NCBI GenBank assembly: GCA_041686855.1
Contig: JAWLDA010000004.1
Coordinates: 260,930 to 324,929, forward strand
Length of the DNA stretch: 64,000 nt
Source of the DNA: JAWLDA01 sp041686855
GTDB taxonomy: Bacteria > Bacillota > Limnochordia > DTU080 > RSA5
Reading direction: 5' to 3'
The notes under the pieces are model-generated. The model was given only the letters and a program-made list of their open reading frames with translations. It was not told where the DNA came from and ran no database searches. Numbering within the stretch: position 1 is the stretch's first letter; every line of letters begins with the position of its first letter. Positions 18,298-26,851 of this stretch are shown here, piece by piece. The translations under genes and the position numbers were made by a program.

Positions 18298-19095
18298 TTA
18301 GTGTTGAAGGATTTGCGACAGGAACGCCTTTGTCCTCTCTTCGATTGGGTTGTTGAAGAACTGGTCGGGTGGGGCCTCCTCTACAATGACACCCTGATCA
18401 AAGAAGATGATCTTATCGGCAACTTCTTTGGCGAAGCCCATCTCATGCGTCACCACGAGCATCGTCATGCCTGAGCCGGCGAGCTCCCGCATGACATCGA
18501 GCACCTCCTTGATCATCTCGGGGTCGAGTGCCGATGTGGGCTCGTCAAAGAGCATGATCTTGGGCTGCATGGCGAGAGCGCGTGCAATAGCGACGCGCTG
18601 TTGCTGACCGCCGGATAGCTGGCCGGGATATTTAAGGGCCTGCTCAGGGATGCCCACGCGCTCCAGGAGTGTAAGAGCCAACTCCTCTGCCTCGGACTTT
18701 CTCATTTTACGCACCCAGATGGGGCCGAGGGTGACATTTTGCAAGACGGTCAGATGGGGGAAGAGGTTAAACTGCTGAAAGACCATACCCGTCTCCCGTC
18801 GCACCGCCTCAATGTTTTTGAGATCGCGGCTAAGCTCAATGCCGTCGACGGTGATGCGACCGCGCTGGTGCTCCTCCAGTCGATTGATGGTTCGAATAAA
18901 CGTCGACTTCCCCGAACCGGAGGGGCCACAGATCACCACCTTTTCACCGCGCCCTATCCGAGTCGAGACTCCACGCAGCACATGAAAGTCGCCAAACCAC
19001 TTATGAACGTCCTCGCACACGACTGCATCGTCGTGCCCGGGCGCATCCTCTCGTACACGTGCTTCGTTCACTCCCGACATATCATCGTGAGCCAC
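18298..19095 (-). CDS. aapP: Polar amino-acid ABC transporter ATPase (AapP/GlnQ type)
   Basis: A 265-residue ABC ATPase of the polar amino-acid uptake family. Walker A is CGPSGSGKST, the Q-loop is VFQQFNLFPHLTV, the signature LSGGQQQRVAIARALA, Walker B IMLFDEPTSALDPE, and the H-loop VVTHEMGFA. GTG 19095 is preferred: AAGGAG lies 9 bases upstream, whereas the ATG at 19104 directly abuts that site. It is the last gene of a four-gene J-Q-M-P set and closes the operon with a 62-base gap after the permease. The symbol follows the operon layout; the amino-acid range is unknown. Confidence 0.92.
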   Translation of the reverse strand: MAHDDMSGVNEARVREDAPGHDDAVVCEDVHKWFGDFHVLRGVSTRIGRGEKVVICGPSGSGKSTFIRTINRLEEHQRGRITVDGIELSRDLKNIEAVRRETGMVFQQFNLFPHLTVLQNVTLGPIWVRKMRKSEAEELALTLLERVGIPEQALKYPGQLSGGQQQRVAIARALAMQPKIMLFDEPTSALDPEMIKEVLDVMRELAGSGMTMLVVTHEMGFAKEVADKIIFFDQGVIVEEAPPDQFFNNPIEERTKAFLSQILQH

Positions 19096-19157
19096 GGGCC
19101 TCATCTCCTTTAGCTTGACAATGTTTGTGTTTTCTCTGATCGCTCTTTTGCGATGCT

Positions 19158-20354
19158 TTACGAGTGATTGACGCCGAGCGCTCGTTCGAGGCGTCGACTG
19201 GACTTGGAGAGTGAGAAGCTAAAGAGCCAGTACATAAAGGCGGCAAACAGGTACACCTCCGCCTGCAAGCCGAGCCAGTCGGGATTTGCCATCACGCTGC
19301 GGGCGACGCCTAGGAGGTCGAGCAGCCCGATAATCGCAACCAGGCTGGTATCTTTAAAGAGACTGATAAATTGTCCGACAATCGATGGGATTACCGAACG
19401 AATGGCCTGAGGAAGAACGACGAAGAGCATTGTCAATGAGGCATTCATCCCCAACGCGTGCGCGGCCTCGACCTGACCCTGGGGCACCCCCTGAAGACCG
19501 CCGCGGATGTTTTCGGCCATATAAGCGCTGGTGAAGAGTGTTAGGCCGATCATCGCGCGCACGACCTTGTCGATCCGCACATCAGGCATGAAGATGGGCA
19601 CCATCAAATGGGCCATGAAGAGGATCGTGACTAAGGGCATCCCGCGCACGACTTCGATAAAGCACGTACACACGATCGAGACCGCCCTCAAGGTGCTGCG
19701 TCTGCCCAAAGCGAGGAGGAGGCCGATGGGAAACGACGCGAGGATTCCTACGATAGCCAACAGGAGCGTGAGCGTGAACCCGCCCCAAGCCGTCGTCTCC
19801 ACACGCGGCAGGAGTTGACTTGAATGCGCGCCCCACATCAGAAGCATGGTGCCTGGGATCGATAGGAACCACGCACCGACGATCCATGGGCGTAAGGCCG
19901 TCCGATTTCGACTTGCCCCGTAAGTGAGCCATAAGAGGGCGACGCCACCGAGAATGAGGCCTCGATTTGCAACGGAGAAGGGGAGAGCGGCCAGTACGAG
20001 TCCAGCGATACTGCTGCGAAGGAGTAAGGCGTGACTCTTGCCGCCGAATGCGCCGGCGCTCAGCCCCGTCATTCCGATAACGGAAAATAGCACAGCCCAA
20101 ATTCGCCACAGTTCGGATGACGGATACGTCCCCGCCAAAAAGACGCGCAGATTTTGGGGGATAACCGCCCAGTTCGCCCGGAAGATTGCCCAACCGAGTG
20201 TGCCGCTGAGGACAACGTAGATCACCCAGAGGCAAAGGAGGGTGAGTACGGTGTTGTACCACGTGCTGAAAAGGTTTGTATGCGCCCACCGGAGCGCCCG
20301 GCGCAAGGGGGATGCAGTGTGCGACCCCGGAGGTTGAACCGCTGTCTGTGCCAT
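19158..20354 (-). CDS. aapM: General amino-acid ABC permease AapM type
   Basis: A 398-residue permease, longer than GlnP-type permeases because of an N-terminal set of about five hydrophobic segments before the transport core, as in AapM. The core has the permease loop VRGMPLVTIL and the EAA motif EAAHALGMNASLTMLFVVLPQA, seen here at about 290-330. It should pair with the AapQ-like protein as a heterodimer and contact the ATPase through that loop. Start ATG 20354; the gene follows aapQ by 42 bases. Aap-type systems are best known from Proteobacteria, so lateral transfer is possible but base usage looks like its neighbours. Confidence 0.9.
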   Translation of the reverse strand: MAQTAVQPPGSHTASPLRRALRWAHTNLFSTWYNTVLTLLCLWVIYVVLSGTLGWAIFRANWAVIPQNLRVFLAGTYPSSELWRIWAVLFSVIGMTGLSAGAFGGKSHALLLRSSIAGLVLAALPFSVANRGLILGGVALLWLTYGASRNRTALRPWIVGAWFLSIPGTMLLMWGAHSSQLLPRVETTAWGGFTLTLLLAIVGILASFPIGLLLALGRRSTLRAVSIVCTCFIEVVRGMPLVTILFMAHLMVPIFMPDVRIDKVVRAMIGLTLFTSAYMAENIRGGLQGVPQGQVEAAHALGMNASLTMLFVVLPQAIRSVIPSIVGQFISLFKDTSLVAIIGLLDLLGVARSVMANPDWLGLQAEVYLFAAFMYWLFSFSLSKSSRRLERALGVNHS

Positions 20355-20396
20355 GCTGCTTCATCACCCGCCTCGTGTTAAGGGAAGTCGACGCGC

Positions 20397-21602
20397 TCAA
20401 CGTTCGACGAAACGAATTCGCCGGTTGTACCAGTTCATCACGATCGATGTGAGGAGGCCGAAGCCGAGGTAGCAGGCCATGATTAAGGCGAAGACGGGGA
20501 GCGTCTGGCCCGTTTGATTCATGGTGGTCGTCCCGATATTAAAGAGCTCCGGGTAACCGATGGCCACCGCCAAGCTCGAATTCTTCGCCAAGTTTAGATA
20601 CTGGCTTGTCATTGGAGGCACGATGACCCGCAATGCCTGGGGGAGCACGATCATGTACATCACTTGCCAGGGCCGCAATCCCAGTGCAAGCGCGGCCTCA
20701 CGCTGACCCTTCTCCACCGATTGAATGCCGCCTCGAACCACTTCCGCAATGAACGCCCCAGTGTACACCGACAAACCCAGGAGGAGTCCCGTAAACTCCG
20801 GTGAGAGAGGGAGGCCGCCGGAGAAATTGAAGCGACCAAGGATCGGAAGATCAAGAGCGATCGGCTGTGCAGGCAAGGCCAGCCACCCGATCGTCGCGAC
20901 AGCGACCCACACGCCTGTAGCGGTCAGTGAGGGGAATCCGGGCCGATCCTCTCTGCGCAGGTGACGACGGTGGACGATGTAAACAATGATCGAGAGGAGG
21001 AGGCCTGCGGCAGCAATCCATATCCATGCCGTCATACCCTCTGATGCGACGGGGCGGGCCACGTAGAGGCCGCGTTGGCTGAGGAAGGCGTAGTCGTAAA
21101 GGTTGACGGCTTGACGCACCGGCGGCAACTTGAGGATGACGGCTCCGTACCAAAAGAGGAGCTGCAAGAGTAAGGGGACGTTGCGAAAGAGCTCGACGTA
21201 TGCACGGGCGAGGTTGCGCAACAACCAATTGGACGAGAGACGAGCAATGCCGGCGAGCGTTCCGATGAGGGTGGCGCACAGGATGCCCACGATCGAGACG
21301 CGCAGGGTGTTGACGATCCCCACAAAGAACGCCCGTCCGTACGAGTCGCTCGGTTGGTACTCGATCCCTTCGGAGATGCCAAAGCCGGCTTCCATCCGTA
21401 AAAAGTCAAAGCCGAATCCAAGGCCGAGCTGTTCGAGGCCGCGGCGGGCATTGCCGAAAAAGTAGGCAAGCGCCCAAACGACGGCGCCGACAAAGAGGAG
21501 TTGGAGAATGATACGAATGGCGCGCTCGTCTCGCCATAGCGGAATGGATCGCGACGGCGTAGCCTTCATATGTCGTTGGGGTGCGGGAGTCGGAGGAGAC
21601 AC
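20397..21602 (-). CDS. aapQ: General amino-acid ABC permease AapQ type
   Basis: A 401-residue inner-membrane permease, first of the pair. It has an N-terminal helix (about 30-50), the loop LFRNVPLLLQLLFWYGA, an insertion with extra helices (about 190-260) typical of AapQ, and the C-terminal EAA motif REAALALGLRPWQVMYMIVLPQA split over residues 305-330. GTG 21602 has AGGGCGG 7 bases upstream; ATG at the MKATPS position is a fallback. It lies 132 bases after the binding-protein gene, with strong hairpins in that gap, as is common when the binding protein is made in excess. Confidence 0.88.
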   Translation of the reverse strand: MSPPTPAPQRHMKATPSRSIPLWRDERAIRIILQLLFVGAVVWALAYFFGNARRGLEQLGLGFGFDFLRMEAGFGISEGIEYQPSDSYGRAFFVGIVNTLRVSIVGILCATLIGTLAGIARLSSNWLLRNLARAYVELFRNVPLLLQLLFWYGAVILKLPPVRQAVNLYDYAFLSQRGLYVARPVASEGMTAWIWIAAAGLLLSIIVYIVHRRHLRREDRPGFPSLTATGVWVAVATIGWLALPAQPIALDLPILGRFNFSGGLPLSPEFTGLLLGLSVYTGAFIAEVVRGGIQSVEKGQREAALALGLRPWQVMYMIVLPQALRVIVPPMTSQYLNLAKNSSLAVAIGYPELFNIGTTTMNQTGQTLPVFALIMACYLGFGLLTSIVMNWYNRRIRFVER

Positions 21603-21697
21603 TCGTTCACCGCCCTTAGTCGCTTAGATGCCAAAGAGAGGCCGTCCGAAGATCTTTCGGGACGACCTCTCGCAGGTTGATGGCGTTGTCCTTGTGG

Positions 21698-21726
21698 GCG
21701 GCGCCGGCTCTGAGGAGCGGCGCCGC
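21698..21726 (-). other. Intercistronic hairpin after the binding-protein gene
   Basis: GCGGCGCC and GCTC (with one bulged G between) pair with GAGC and GGCGCCGC around a TGAG loop. It begins 8 bases beyond the aapJ stop on the minus strand. No T-run follows on that strand, so it more likely protects the aapJ message from 3' decay or damps reading into aapQ than ends transcription. A weaker stem (GAGAGG...CCTCTC) follows at about 21636-21672. Confidence 0.5.
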
Positions 21727-21734
21727 ACGTTGGT

Positions 21735-22745
21735 CTAGCGGAAGGGGTTGGCGTAAAGGAGACCGCCGTCTTGCCACTGTCGGTTTTGACCGCGGGGAAT
21801 GCCGAGAGGAGCGAGATTGCGCTCGTACACTTCGGCGTAGTTACCGACGGCTTCGATCACTCTCACGGCCCACTCGTTGTCGAGGCCAAGCTTCTCGCCG
21901 AGATCGCCGGACTTGCCGAGGAAGCGGTTGATCTCGGGGTTGTCGCTGGCGAAGGAGCGGACGTTGGCCTGGGTGATCCCGACCTCCTCGGCAAAGAACG
22001 TGGCTTGGACAACCCAGGAGACCACGTCGGCCCACTCGCTGTCACCGTGGCGGGTGAGAGGACCAAGCGGCTCTTTGGAGATCGTCGCTTCGAGGATGAC
22101 GTGGTCATCCGGATTGGCGAAGACCATGCGCCGGCTGGCAAGCTGCGACTTGTCGCTGGTGACGGCGTCGCAGCGACCTTGTTCGTAACTGTTGTACACC
22201 GTGTCAACTTCCTCAAAGACGACGGGCGTGAAAGGAATCCCCTGGGCACGCATCGTGTCGGCGAGGTTCAACTCGGTGGTCGTACCCTTGGTGACGCAGA
22301 TGGCTGCGCCGGCAAGGTCGCTCAGCTCCTCAACGCCCAGATCCGCCCGGACCATAAAGCCTTGGCCGTCGTAGAAAGTCGTCGGCGCATAGGTGGCCGT
22401 CCAGTCGGTGTCGCGCGTCAGCGTCCAGGTCGTGTTGCGGATGAGGACATCGACTTCGCCGGTTTGCACGGCCGGCTGGCGTTGAGCCGCCGAGAGCGGC
22501 ACAAAGTCGACTGCGTCGCCATCCCCTAGCACGGCAGCGGCAATGGCTCGGCAAAAGTCAACGTCGAATCCGTTCCAGTTGCCCTGGTTGTCAATGAATC
22601 CAAATCCAGGTAGGGCGTTGTTGACGCCGCACACCAAACGGTCGCGATCTTGCACCGTCTGCAACGTTTGTGCGCTTGCCGATACGGCAAGCAGGGCGAC
22701 CATCAACAGTAGCGAGAAAAGCATGAAGACACGTCTTTGGCGCAT
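21735..22745 (-). CDS. aapJ: Amino-acid binding protein AapJ type, non-lipidated
   Basis: A 336-residue extracytoplasmic solute-binding protein (family 3, AapJ/BztA subgroup), first gene of the transporter. The first 25 residues are a Sec signal with a hydrophobic core and an ASA-Q cleavage site. There is no lipobox cysteine, so the mature protein is not anchored by lipid. Ligand-fold motifs: LPGFGFIDNQGNWNGFDVD, VLIRNTTWT, KGTTTE and the C-terminal GLLYANPFR. In single-membrane Bacillota such proteins are lipoproteins, so a free form fits a periplasm. The start is ATG 22745 with GGGGGA about 13 bases upstream. Confidence 0.9.
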   Translation of the reverse strand: MRQRRVFMLFSLLLMVALLAVSASAQTLQTVQDRDRLVCGVNNALPGFGFIDNQGNWNGFDVDFCRAIAAAVLGDGDAVDFVPLSAAQRQPAVQTGEVDVLIRNTTWTLTRDTDWTATYAPTTFYDGQGFMVRADLGVEELSDLAGAAICVTKGTTTELNLADTMRAQGIPFTPVVFEEVDTVYNSYEQGRCDAVTSDKSQLASRRMVFANPDDHVILEATISKEPLGPLTRHGDSEWADVVSWVVQATFFAEEVGITQANVRSFASDNPEINRFLGKSGDLGEKLGLDNEWAVRVIEAVGNYAEVYERNLAPLGIPRGQNRQWQDGGLLYANPFR

Positions 22746-22815
22746 GTTTCGACCATTCCCCCTGTATGGTTTTAACAGCTAATGGTGTCGTTCACGGAAT
22801 TCTCACGGGTTCCTT

Positions 22816-23721
22816 TTAAATTCTTTCCAGGATATGATCGAGGCTTTGCGCTGCGCTGTACATGCTCTGAAACGACAGAGGACGCTTTAGGATCGCGTCG
22901 AAGTCTCGCAGGGTAAAGGCGCGTGGGTCAATCGTGGGGAGTTCGCTCCACTCAAAGGGTACCGAAACAGGGGCTCCGGGTCGCGGTCGAGGAGAGTACG
23001 CACCAACGATCGTCTTTCCGGGAAGATTCTGCAGGTGATCGACGTACACGCGTCGACCGCGGTTACGCACTAATCGCTCGTTGGTAGCAATGGATGGCAT
23101 CGCTTTGGCGGCCAGCTTGCCGATGAAGCCCGCAAATTGGCTCGTCTGCTTGTACGTGTAGCGCGGCTCGACGGGAACGTAGACGTGGATGCCGGTTGCT
23201 CCAGAGAGTTTGGGAAAGCTTTGCACGCTAATCTCGCTGAGTGCGTCGCGTACAAAGGCAGCGACTTCGCGCACCTCGTCGAAGGTGACCCCGTCGTTGG
23301 GATCAAGATCGATCACGACATAATCCGGGAATTGTACGGTGTGAATGCGGGACATCCAAGGGTGAAACTCGATCGCTGCTTGGTTTGCGAGCCAGATGAG
23401 AGTCGGTGTGTCGTTGGCCAGTATGTATCGGGTCACCTTCTCCCCTTCGGATCCGATCACCGGGTAGGTGCTGATCCACTCCGGAGCGTACTCCGGGCAG
23501 TCCTTTTGATAAAAGCCCTCCTGATCAATTCCGTCCGGGTAGCGTGTGACGGTCAACGGCCGATCCCGCAAATGCCCGAGCAGAAGGTGAGAGACCATAA
23601 AAATGTAGTGAATGAGATCGGCCTTGGTCACTTGCTCTTTGGGCCAGATCAACTTCTCAAGGTTGGTCACTTCGATTGTGCGGCCTTCGACGTCCACGCT
23701 CTGAGTGGTCTTGGTGGCCAA
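22816..23721 (-). CDS. ligD-pol: LigD-type polymerase/primase for end joining
   Basis: A 301-residue archaeo-eukaryotic-primase-type polymerase, the LigD PolDom found as a separate protein. It fills gaps at broken ends with a preference for ribonucleotides. Visible motifs: TNLEKLIWP at the N-terminus, FYQKDCP, the catalytic VIDLDPND, KLSGATGIHVYVP, and VRNRGRRVYVDHLQN. TTG 23721 is chosen (AGGGAG 9 bases upstream); a longer reading to 23877 overlaps the ligase gene and is not supported. It follows the ligase by 17 bases and Ku is further upstream, so the three form one operon. Confidence 0.9.
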   Translation of the reverse strand: MATKTTQSVDVEGRTIEVTNLEKLIWPKEQVTKADLIHYIFMVSHLLLGHLRDRPLTVTRYPDGIDQEGFYQKDCPEYAPEWISTYPVIGSEGEKVTRYILANDTPTLIWLANQAAIEFHPWMSRIHTVQFPDYVVIDLDPNDGVTFDEVREVAAFVRDALSEISVQSFPKLSGATGIHVYVPVEPRYTYKQTSQFAGFIGKLAAKAMPSIATNERLVRNRGRRVYVDHLQNLPGKTIVGAYSPRPRPGAPVSVPFEWSELPTIDPRAFTLRDFDAILKRPLSFQSMYSAAQSLDHILERI

Positions 23722-23738
23722 GGTTACACACTCCCTCT

Positions 23739-24725
23739 CTACACGGATGACACTAGGAACGGACCAAACTCGGACTCGATGCGACACTCGCTTGCGCGCT
23801 TGTCGGGACGAAGGCCGCGAAAGGCGGGGTGGCGGAGGTGTCCATTGGCGGTAAGGGTGAGAAACTCGACCGTGCATACAAGCGTTGGCTGAGTCCAGCG
23901 AGCGGAGCGGGCGTAGGCCCCGGGGATCGAGGAGAACGCAGGCTCCTCCTGGTTGATGCGGTCTAGACCGGCACGAAGTGAGCTGTTCTCTGCGTCAGAG
24001 AAGCCTGTCCCCACATGGCCGACGAATCGCAAGCTCCCGTCCGTTTCGTACAGACCAAGGAGGAGGCTCTTGAAGTAGCCGCCTTCCTTTGGCTCGAAGC
24101 CGCCGATCACGCAGTCGGCTGTGTACACGTTTCGCACCTTAATCCAATCGCGCGAGCGTCGGCCGGGTTCGTACGGACTCTCCAACGCCTTAGCAACGAT
24201 GCCCTCGAGGCCCTGGTCGGCTGCAGCTTGAAAGAGTGCGGTGCCCTGGCCGCGGATCCCTTTGGGGAGACTGATTGAATCCCCTTCACAAACGATGGCG
24301 TGTAAACGCTCCTGGCGAGTGTGGAGTGGACGTGCCATGAGGTCCTCACCGTTGTGATAGAGAGAATCGAAGGCGACGTACACGGTAGGCGAAACCTGCT
24401 GTGAACGGGCGATCGCCTGAGGGTCCCGCTGGGCGTTGCGGGCACGGACGCGGTCGAAATTTGGGCGCCCGTCCGGCCCCAATATGACGATCTCTCCATC
24501 GAGAATCGCCTGATCGGCCTCGATGTGATCCTGTAATCGCCGCAATTCCGGGAAGCGGGGGAGGGCGGGTTTGAGGTTCCGGGTCGTCAGCCAAAACTCT
24601 GAACCGTCCTTGTAGGCAAGGGCACGAATTCCATCCCACTTTAGTTCAAAGGTGTGCGCATCCGAATCGAAAGCCTCGCCCGGCGTTGCGAGCATGGGCC
24701 GAATGGCCCGCGGAAACGGACTCAT
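23739..24725 (-). CDS. ATP-dependent DNA ligase of the NHEJ module
   Basis: A 328-residue ATP-dependent ligase. The nucleotidyl-lysine motif is FELKWDGIRA (Lys29), followed by motif III-like YVAFDSLYHNGEDL, motif IV EGIVAKALESPY and motif V RDWIKVRN. A C-terminal OB fold runs from about residue 220. It has neither the polymerase nor the phosphoesterase domain of full LigD. Its ATG overlaps the Ku stop (ATGA), and the polymerase gene follows. Together with Ku this is a split non-homologous end-joining system of the kind used on spore DNA. Confidence 0.92.
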   Translation of the reverse strand: MSPFPRAIRPMLATPGEAFDSDAHTFELKWDGIRALAYKDGSEFWLTTRNLKPALPRFPELRRLQDHIEADQAILDGEIVILGPDGRPNFDRVRARNAQRDPQAIARSQQVSPTVYVAFDSLYHNGEDLMARPLHTRQERLHAIVCEGDSISLPKGIRGQGTALFQAAADQGLEGIVAKALESPYEPGRRSRDWIKVRNVYTADCVIGGFEPKEGGYFKSLLLGLYETDGSLRFVGHVGTGFSDAENSSLRAGLDRINQEEPAFSSIPGAYARSARWTQPTLVCTVEFLTLTANGHLRHPAFRGLRPDKRASECRIESEFGPFLVSSV

Positions 24726-25594
24726 CGAGTGGCGGTCTCCTTCACCCGCTTGGCGGCGCCATTCCGCTTGGTCTGCCCTTTGCGGGCCGTCCCTTTGCTA
24801 GCGCCGTTTCCGTTTTTGCTGCCGTTAGAGGTTGCGCTTAAGGATGCCTCCAACGCCTCCATCAAGTCGATTACTCGACCCGCCGGCGCAGCCGCGGGCG
24901 CCACCTTCGTTTCGTCTCCTTGAATCTTGGCATGGATCAACTCTTGGAGGGCTTGGCGGTACTCGTCCTGGTACTTCTCCGGGGTGAAAGGCTCGGTCAG
25001 GTTATCCACGAGACGAATCGCCATGTCGAGCTCCTTCTCGTTTAGCTGGGGCTCCGCCGCCACTCCGGCGAGGCGCTCCACCTGGCGAATCTCGTCAGGG
25101 AAGAGCATCGTCTCCATTACCAGTACCTTGTCGTACACCCGCACACACGCGAGGGACTCTTTCTGTCGCAGGGCTACTTTGGCGATTGCGACTCGCTCTG
25201 AGTCGAGCATGGCCCGCCGGAGGAGGAAGTACGGCTTTTGCGCACCCTCGTCAGGTTCGAGGTAGTAGCTGCGCTCGTAGTAGATCGGATCGATTTCAGA
25301 GAGTGAGACGAAGTCGAGAATGTCGACTCGTTTTGCCGTCTCGACCGGGAGGGACTCGAGCTCCTCGTCTTCGACCACGACGAACTCGCCCGGATTGATG
25401 GGGTACCCTTTGACCAGCTCTCCCTGCTCGACTTCTCGTTCGCAGTTGGGGCAGAACTTCATGTAGCGGATCTGCGATCCGCACTCCCTGTGCAGCGAGT
25501 TGAACCGAATGTCCCGATTCTCCGTGGCAGAGTAGAGTCGAACCGGAATGTTCACTAAGCCGAAGCTGATCGAGCCTCTCCAAATGCTTCGCAT
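24722..25594 (-). CDS. ku: Ku DNA end-binding protein
   Basis: A 290-residue bacterial Ku homodimer subunit that rings broken DNA ends and recruits the ligase. The opening MRSIWRGSISFGLVNIPV is diagnostic, with FCPNCEREV and GEFVVVEDEELESL further on. The last 60 residues form a Lys/Arg/Gly/Ser-rich flexible tail, common in Ku and able to thread along DNA. Length is standard. It heads the ku-ligase-polymerase operon. Confidence 0.96.
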   Translation of the reverse strand: MRSIWRGSISFGLVNIPVRLYSATENRDIRFNSLHRECGSQIRYMKFCPNCEREVEQGELVKGYPINPGEFVVVEDEELESLPVETAKRVDILDFVSLSEIDPIYYERSYYLEPDEGAQKPYFLLRRAMLDSERVAIAKVALRQKESLACVRVYDKVLVMETMLFPDEIRQVERLAGVAAEPQLNEKELDMAIRLVDNLTEPFTPEKYQDEYRQALQELIHAKIQGDETKVAPAAAPAGRVIDLMEALEASLSATSNGSKNGNGASKGTARKGQTKRNGAAKRVKETATR

Positions 25595-25784
25595 GGCAAA
25601 TCCGACCTCCCGACTGAAGGGCCTGACACCTCGAGTTGTTGGATCTAGTGTGCCGAGTCCGGACCGCGGGCATGTGGCGGCGGGAGTGGGGGTATCTTCC
25701 TAGAGGCATAGGGCGAATTTTGCCGGAGGTGTCGAAAGGTTTGCGAAGGAATGTGGAAAAGGCGGACTAGCAGCGAGAGGGAGT

Positions 25785-26156
25785 CTAGCGTCTGTGGCCT
25801 CCTTGGATGAACGGCATGACGAGGCGCAGCCTCTCAAAGAGCTGGCGCTCCTTTTGGTTAACCTCTTCGAGACACTTGGCGACGGCTTTGTCCAATTCAA
25901 TGAGGTCCCTGATGGATGTGGGCGTGTGTCGGCCAATACGCAGGGATTTGATCTTCTCAGCCTGCTCATGGATGAGCCCCGCCACGGCAAGACTTTCCAG
26001 TGCGACTGCGTGGAGCAGTTCTCCCACTTCGTCATGTGGGGAGTGCCGGCGCAAGCTTTTGGGTTTCGATGGGCTCCGTCGGGTGCGCGTCCCCCCGCCA
26101 CGTCTCCTCCGTGCGCCTGATTCGTCTTTAGGATTTAATGAGACGGTGCTCCACAT
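25785..26156 (-). CDS. Small protein of a paired family with AxESLAVAGL core
   Basis: A 123-residue protein with a basic N-terminus (Arg/Lys-rich to about residue 40) and a helical core: HAVALESLAVAGLIHEQAEKI (split: residues 49-69), then LIELDKAVAKCLEEVNQKE (about 85-103) and RLRLVMPF. The same pattern recurs in the divergent neighbour at 26248-26631 (ESIALEELALSGLVN; EIDSSVQSLL; KLKLILKAQ), so the two are paralogues. Similar small helical proteins with a SIALEE-type motif occur near exosporium and collagen-like genes in Bacillota; that link is from memory. ATG 26156 has GGAGGG 6 bases upstream. Function unknown. Confidence 0.65.
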   Translation of the reverse strand: MWSTVSLNPKDESGARRRRGGGTRTRRSPSKPKSLRRHSPHDEVGELLHAVALESLAVAGLIHEQAEKIKSLRIGRHTPTSIRDLIELDKAVAKCLEEVNQKERQLFERLRLVMPFIQGGHRR

Positions 26157-26247
26157 CCCGATCCCTCCGAGAATCCCAGAGTACGCGTTTTAGGGTGCTC
26201 TGGTGATTGCATGTTGCGCAGTGGCGGCGCGACGGAACAGTAGACCG

Positions 26248-26631
26248 ATGCATAGGTTGGTGAGAGCCGACTATGTCCGGGGGGGACCAGATGTGGGGAC
26301 GCCACAATTTCCGGAGTTGCCGCCACCACCGCGCGAAGAGACGATTTGGAAGTATATGCTTGAATCAATCGCACTTGAGGAGCTAGCGCTATCGGGCTTG
26401 GTAAACGCTTGCGCCGAGCAACTGCGGAAAGTGTGTCAGTGTGAGGTGCTCGATCCGGTGAGCCCCTCCGAGATGGCTGAGATCGATAGTTCGGTGCAGT
26501 CGCTCCTCGGGTTGGTGGCGCAAAAGGAGAAAATTCTTACACAGAAATTGAAGCTGATACTAAAGGCTCAAAAGCAACTGGACCTCGACGACAGCGATGA
26601 AGACGAGATTTCGGGCGAATTCTTCAAGTGA
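26248..26631 (+). CDS. Small SIALEE-motif protein, paralogue of its divergent neighbour
   Basis: A 127-residue protein: a proline-rich lead (PELPPPPRE), a helical core with ESIALEELALSGLVNACAEQ (residues 39-58), a spacer with two cysteines (KVCQC), EIDSSVQSLLGLVAQKEK, then an acidic tail (DLDDSDEDE). It matches the divergent protein at 25785-26156 over the core but lacks its basic N-terminus. The start is uncertain: ATG 26248 has no good ribosome site, while a GTG about 45 bases on follows a run of Gs. A 6-bp inverted repeat (CCAGAG...CTCTGG, 26176-26203) lies between the two genes. Possibly a spore-surface or regulatory pair; function not established. Confidence 0.62.
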   Translation: MHRLVRADYVRGGPDVGTPQFPELPPPPREETIWKYMLESIALEELALSGLVNACAEQLRKVCQCEVLDPVSPSEMAEIDSSVQSLLGLVAQKEKILTQKLKLILKAQKQLDLDDSDEDEISGEFFK

Positions 26632-26654
26632 TGGCTCGGACGTCTCACTCGTGG

Positions 26655-26683
26655 TTGACCGGCGGGGAAAAGTGGGGTATACT
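26655..26683 (+). promoter_or_regulatory. SigA promoter for tRNA-Val
   Basis: TTGACC at 26655 and TATACT at 26678 with a 17-base spacer, ending 21 bases before the tRNA. Confidence 0.8.
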
Positions 26684-26704
26684 GAGGATCGCCTCGTTGT
26701 CGGC

Positions 26705-26781
26705 GGAGGGTTAGCTCAGTTGGTTAGAGCGCGTGCCTTACAAGCATGAGGCCACTGGTTCGAGTCCAGTACCCTCCACCA
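26705..26781 (+). tRNA. tRNA-Val (anticodon TAC)
   Basis: A 77-base cloverleaf: acceptor GGAGGGT/ACCCTCC, D-stem GCTC/GAGC, anticodon stem CGTGC/GCATG with loop CTTACAA (anticodon TAC, codon GTA), T-stem ACTGG/CCAGT. CCA is encoded. It has its own promoter and a terminator 46 bases downstream. Confidence 0.95.
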
Positions 26782-26826
26782 CATTCAAAACGTTCGCCCC
26801 GAGCGGGGCGCAAACTTTCACTCGAG

Positions 26827-26851
26827 CTCGGCCATACGGCCGAGTTTTTTT
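26827..26851 (+). terminator. Intrinsic terminator after tRNA-Val
   Basis: CTCGGCC pairs with GGCCGAG around an ATAC loop and is followed by seven Ts. Confidence 0.85.

Noticed and set aside
21771..22529. 252-codon open frame opposite aapJ
   Set aside because: Antisense to a clear binding protein; composition mirrors it and no family motif is present.
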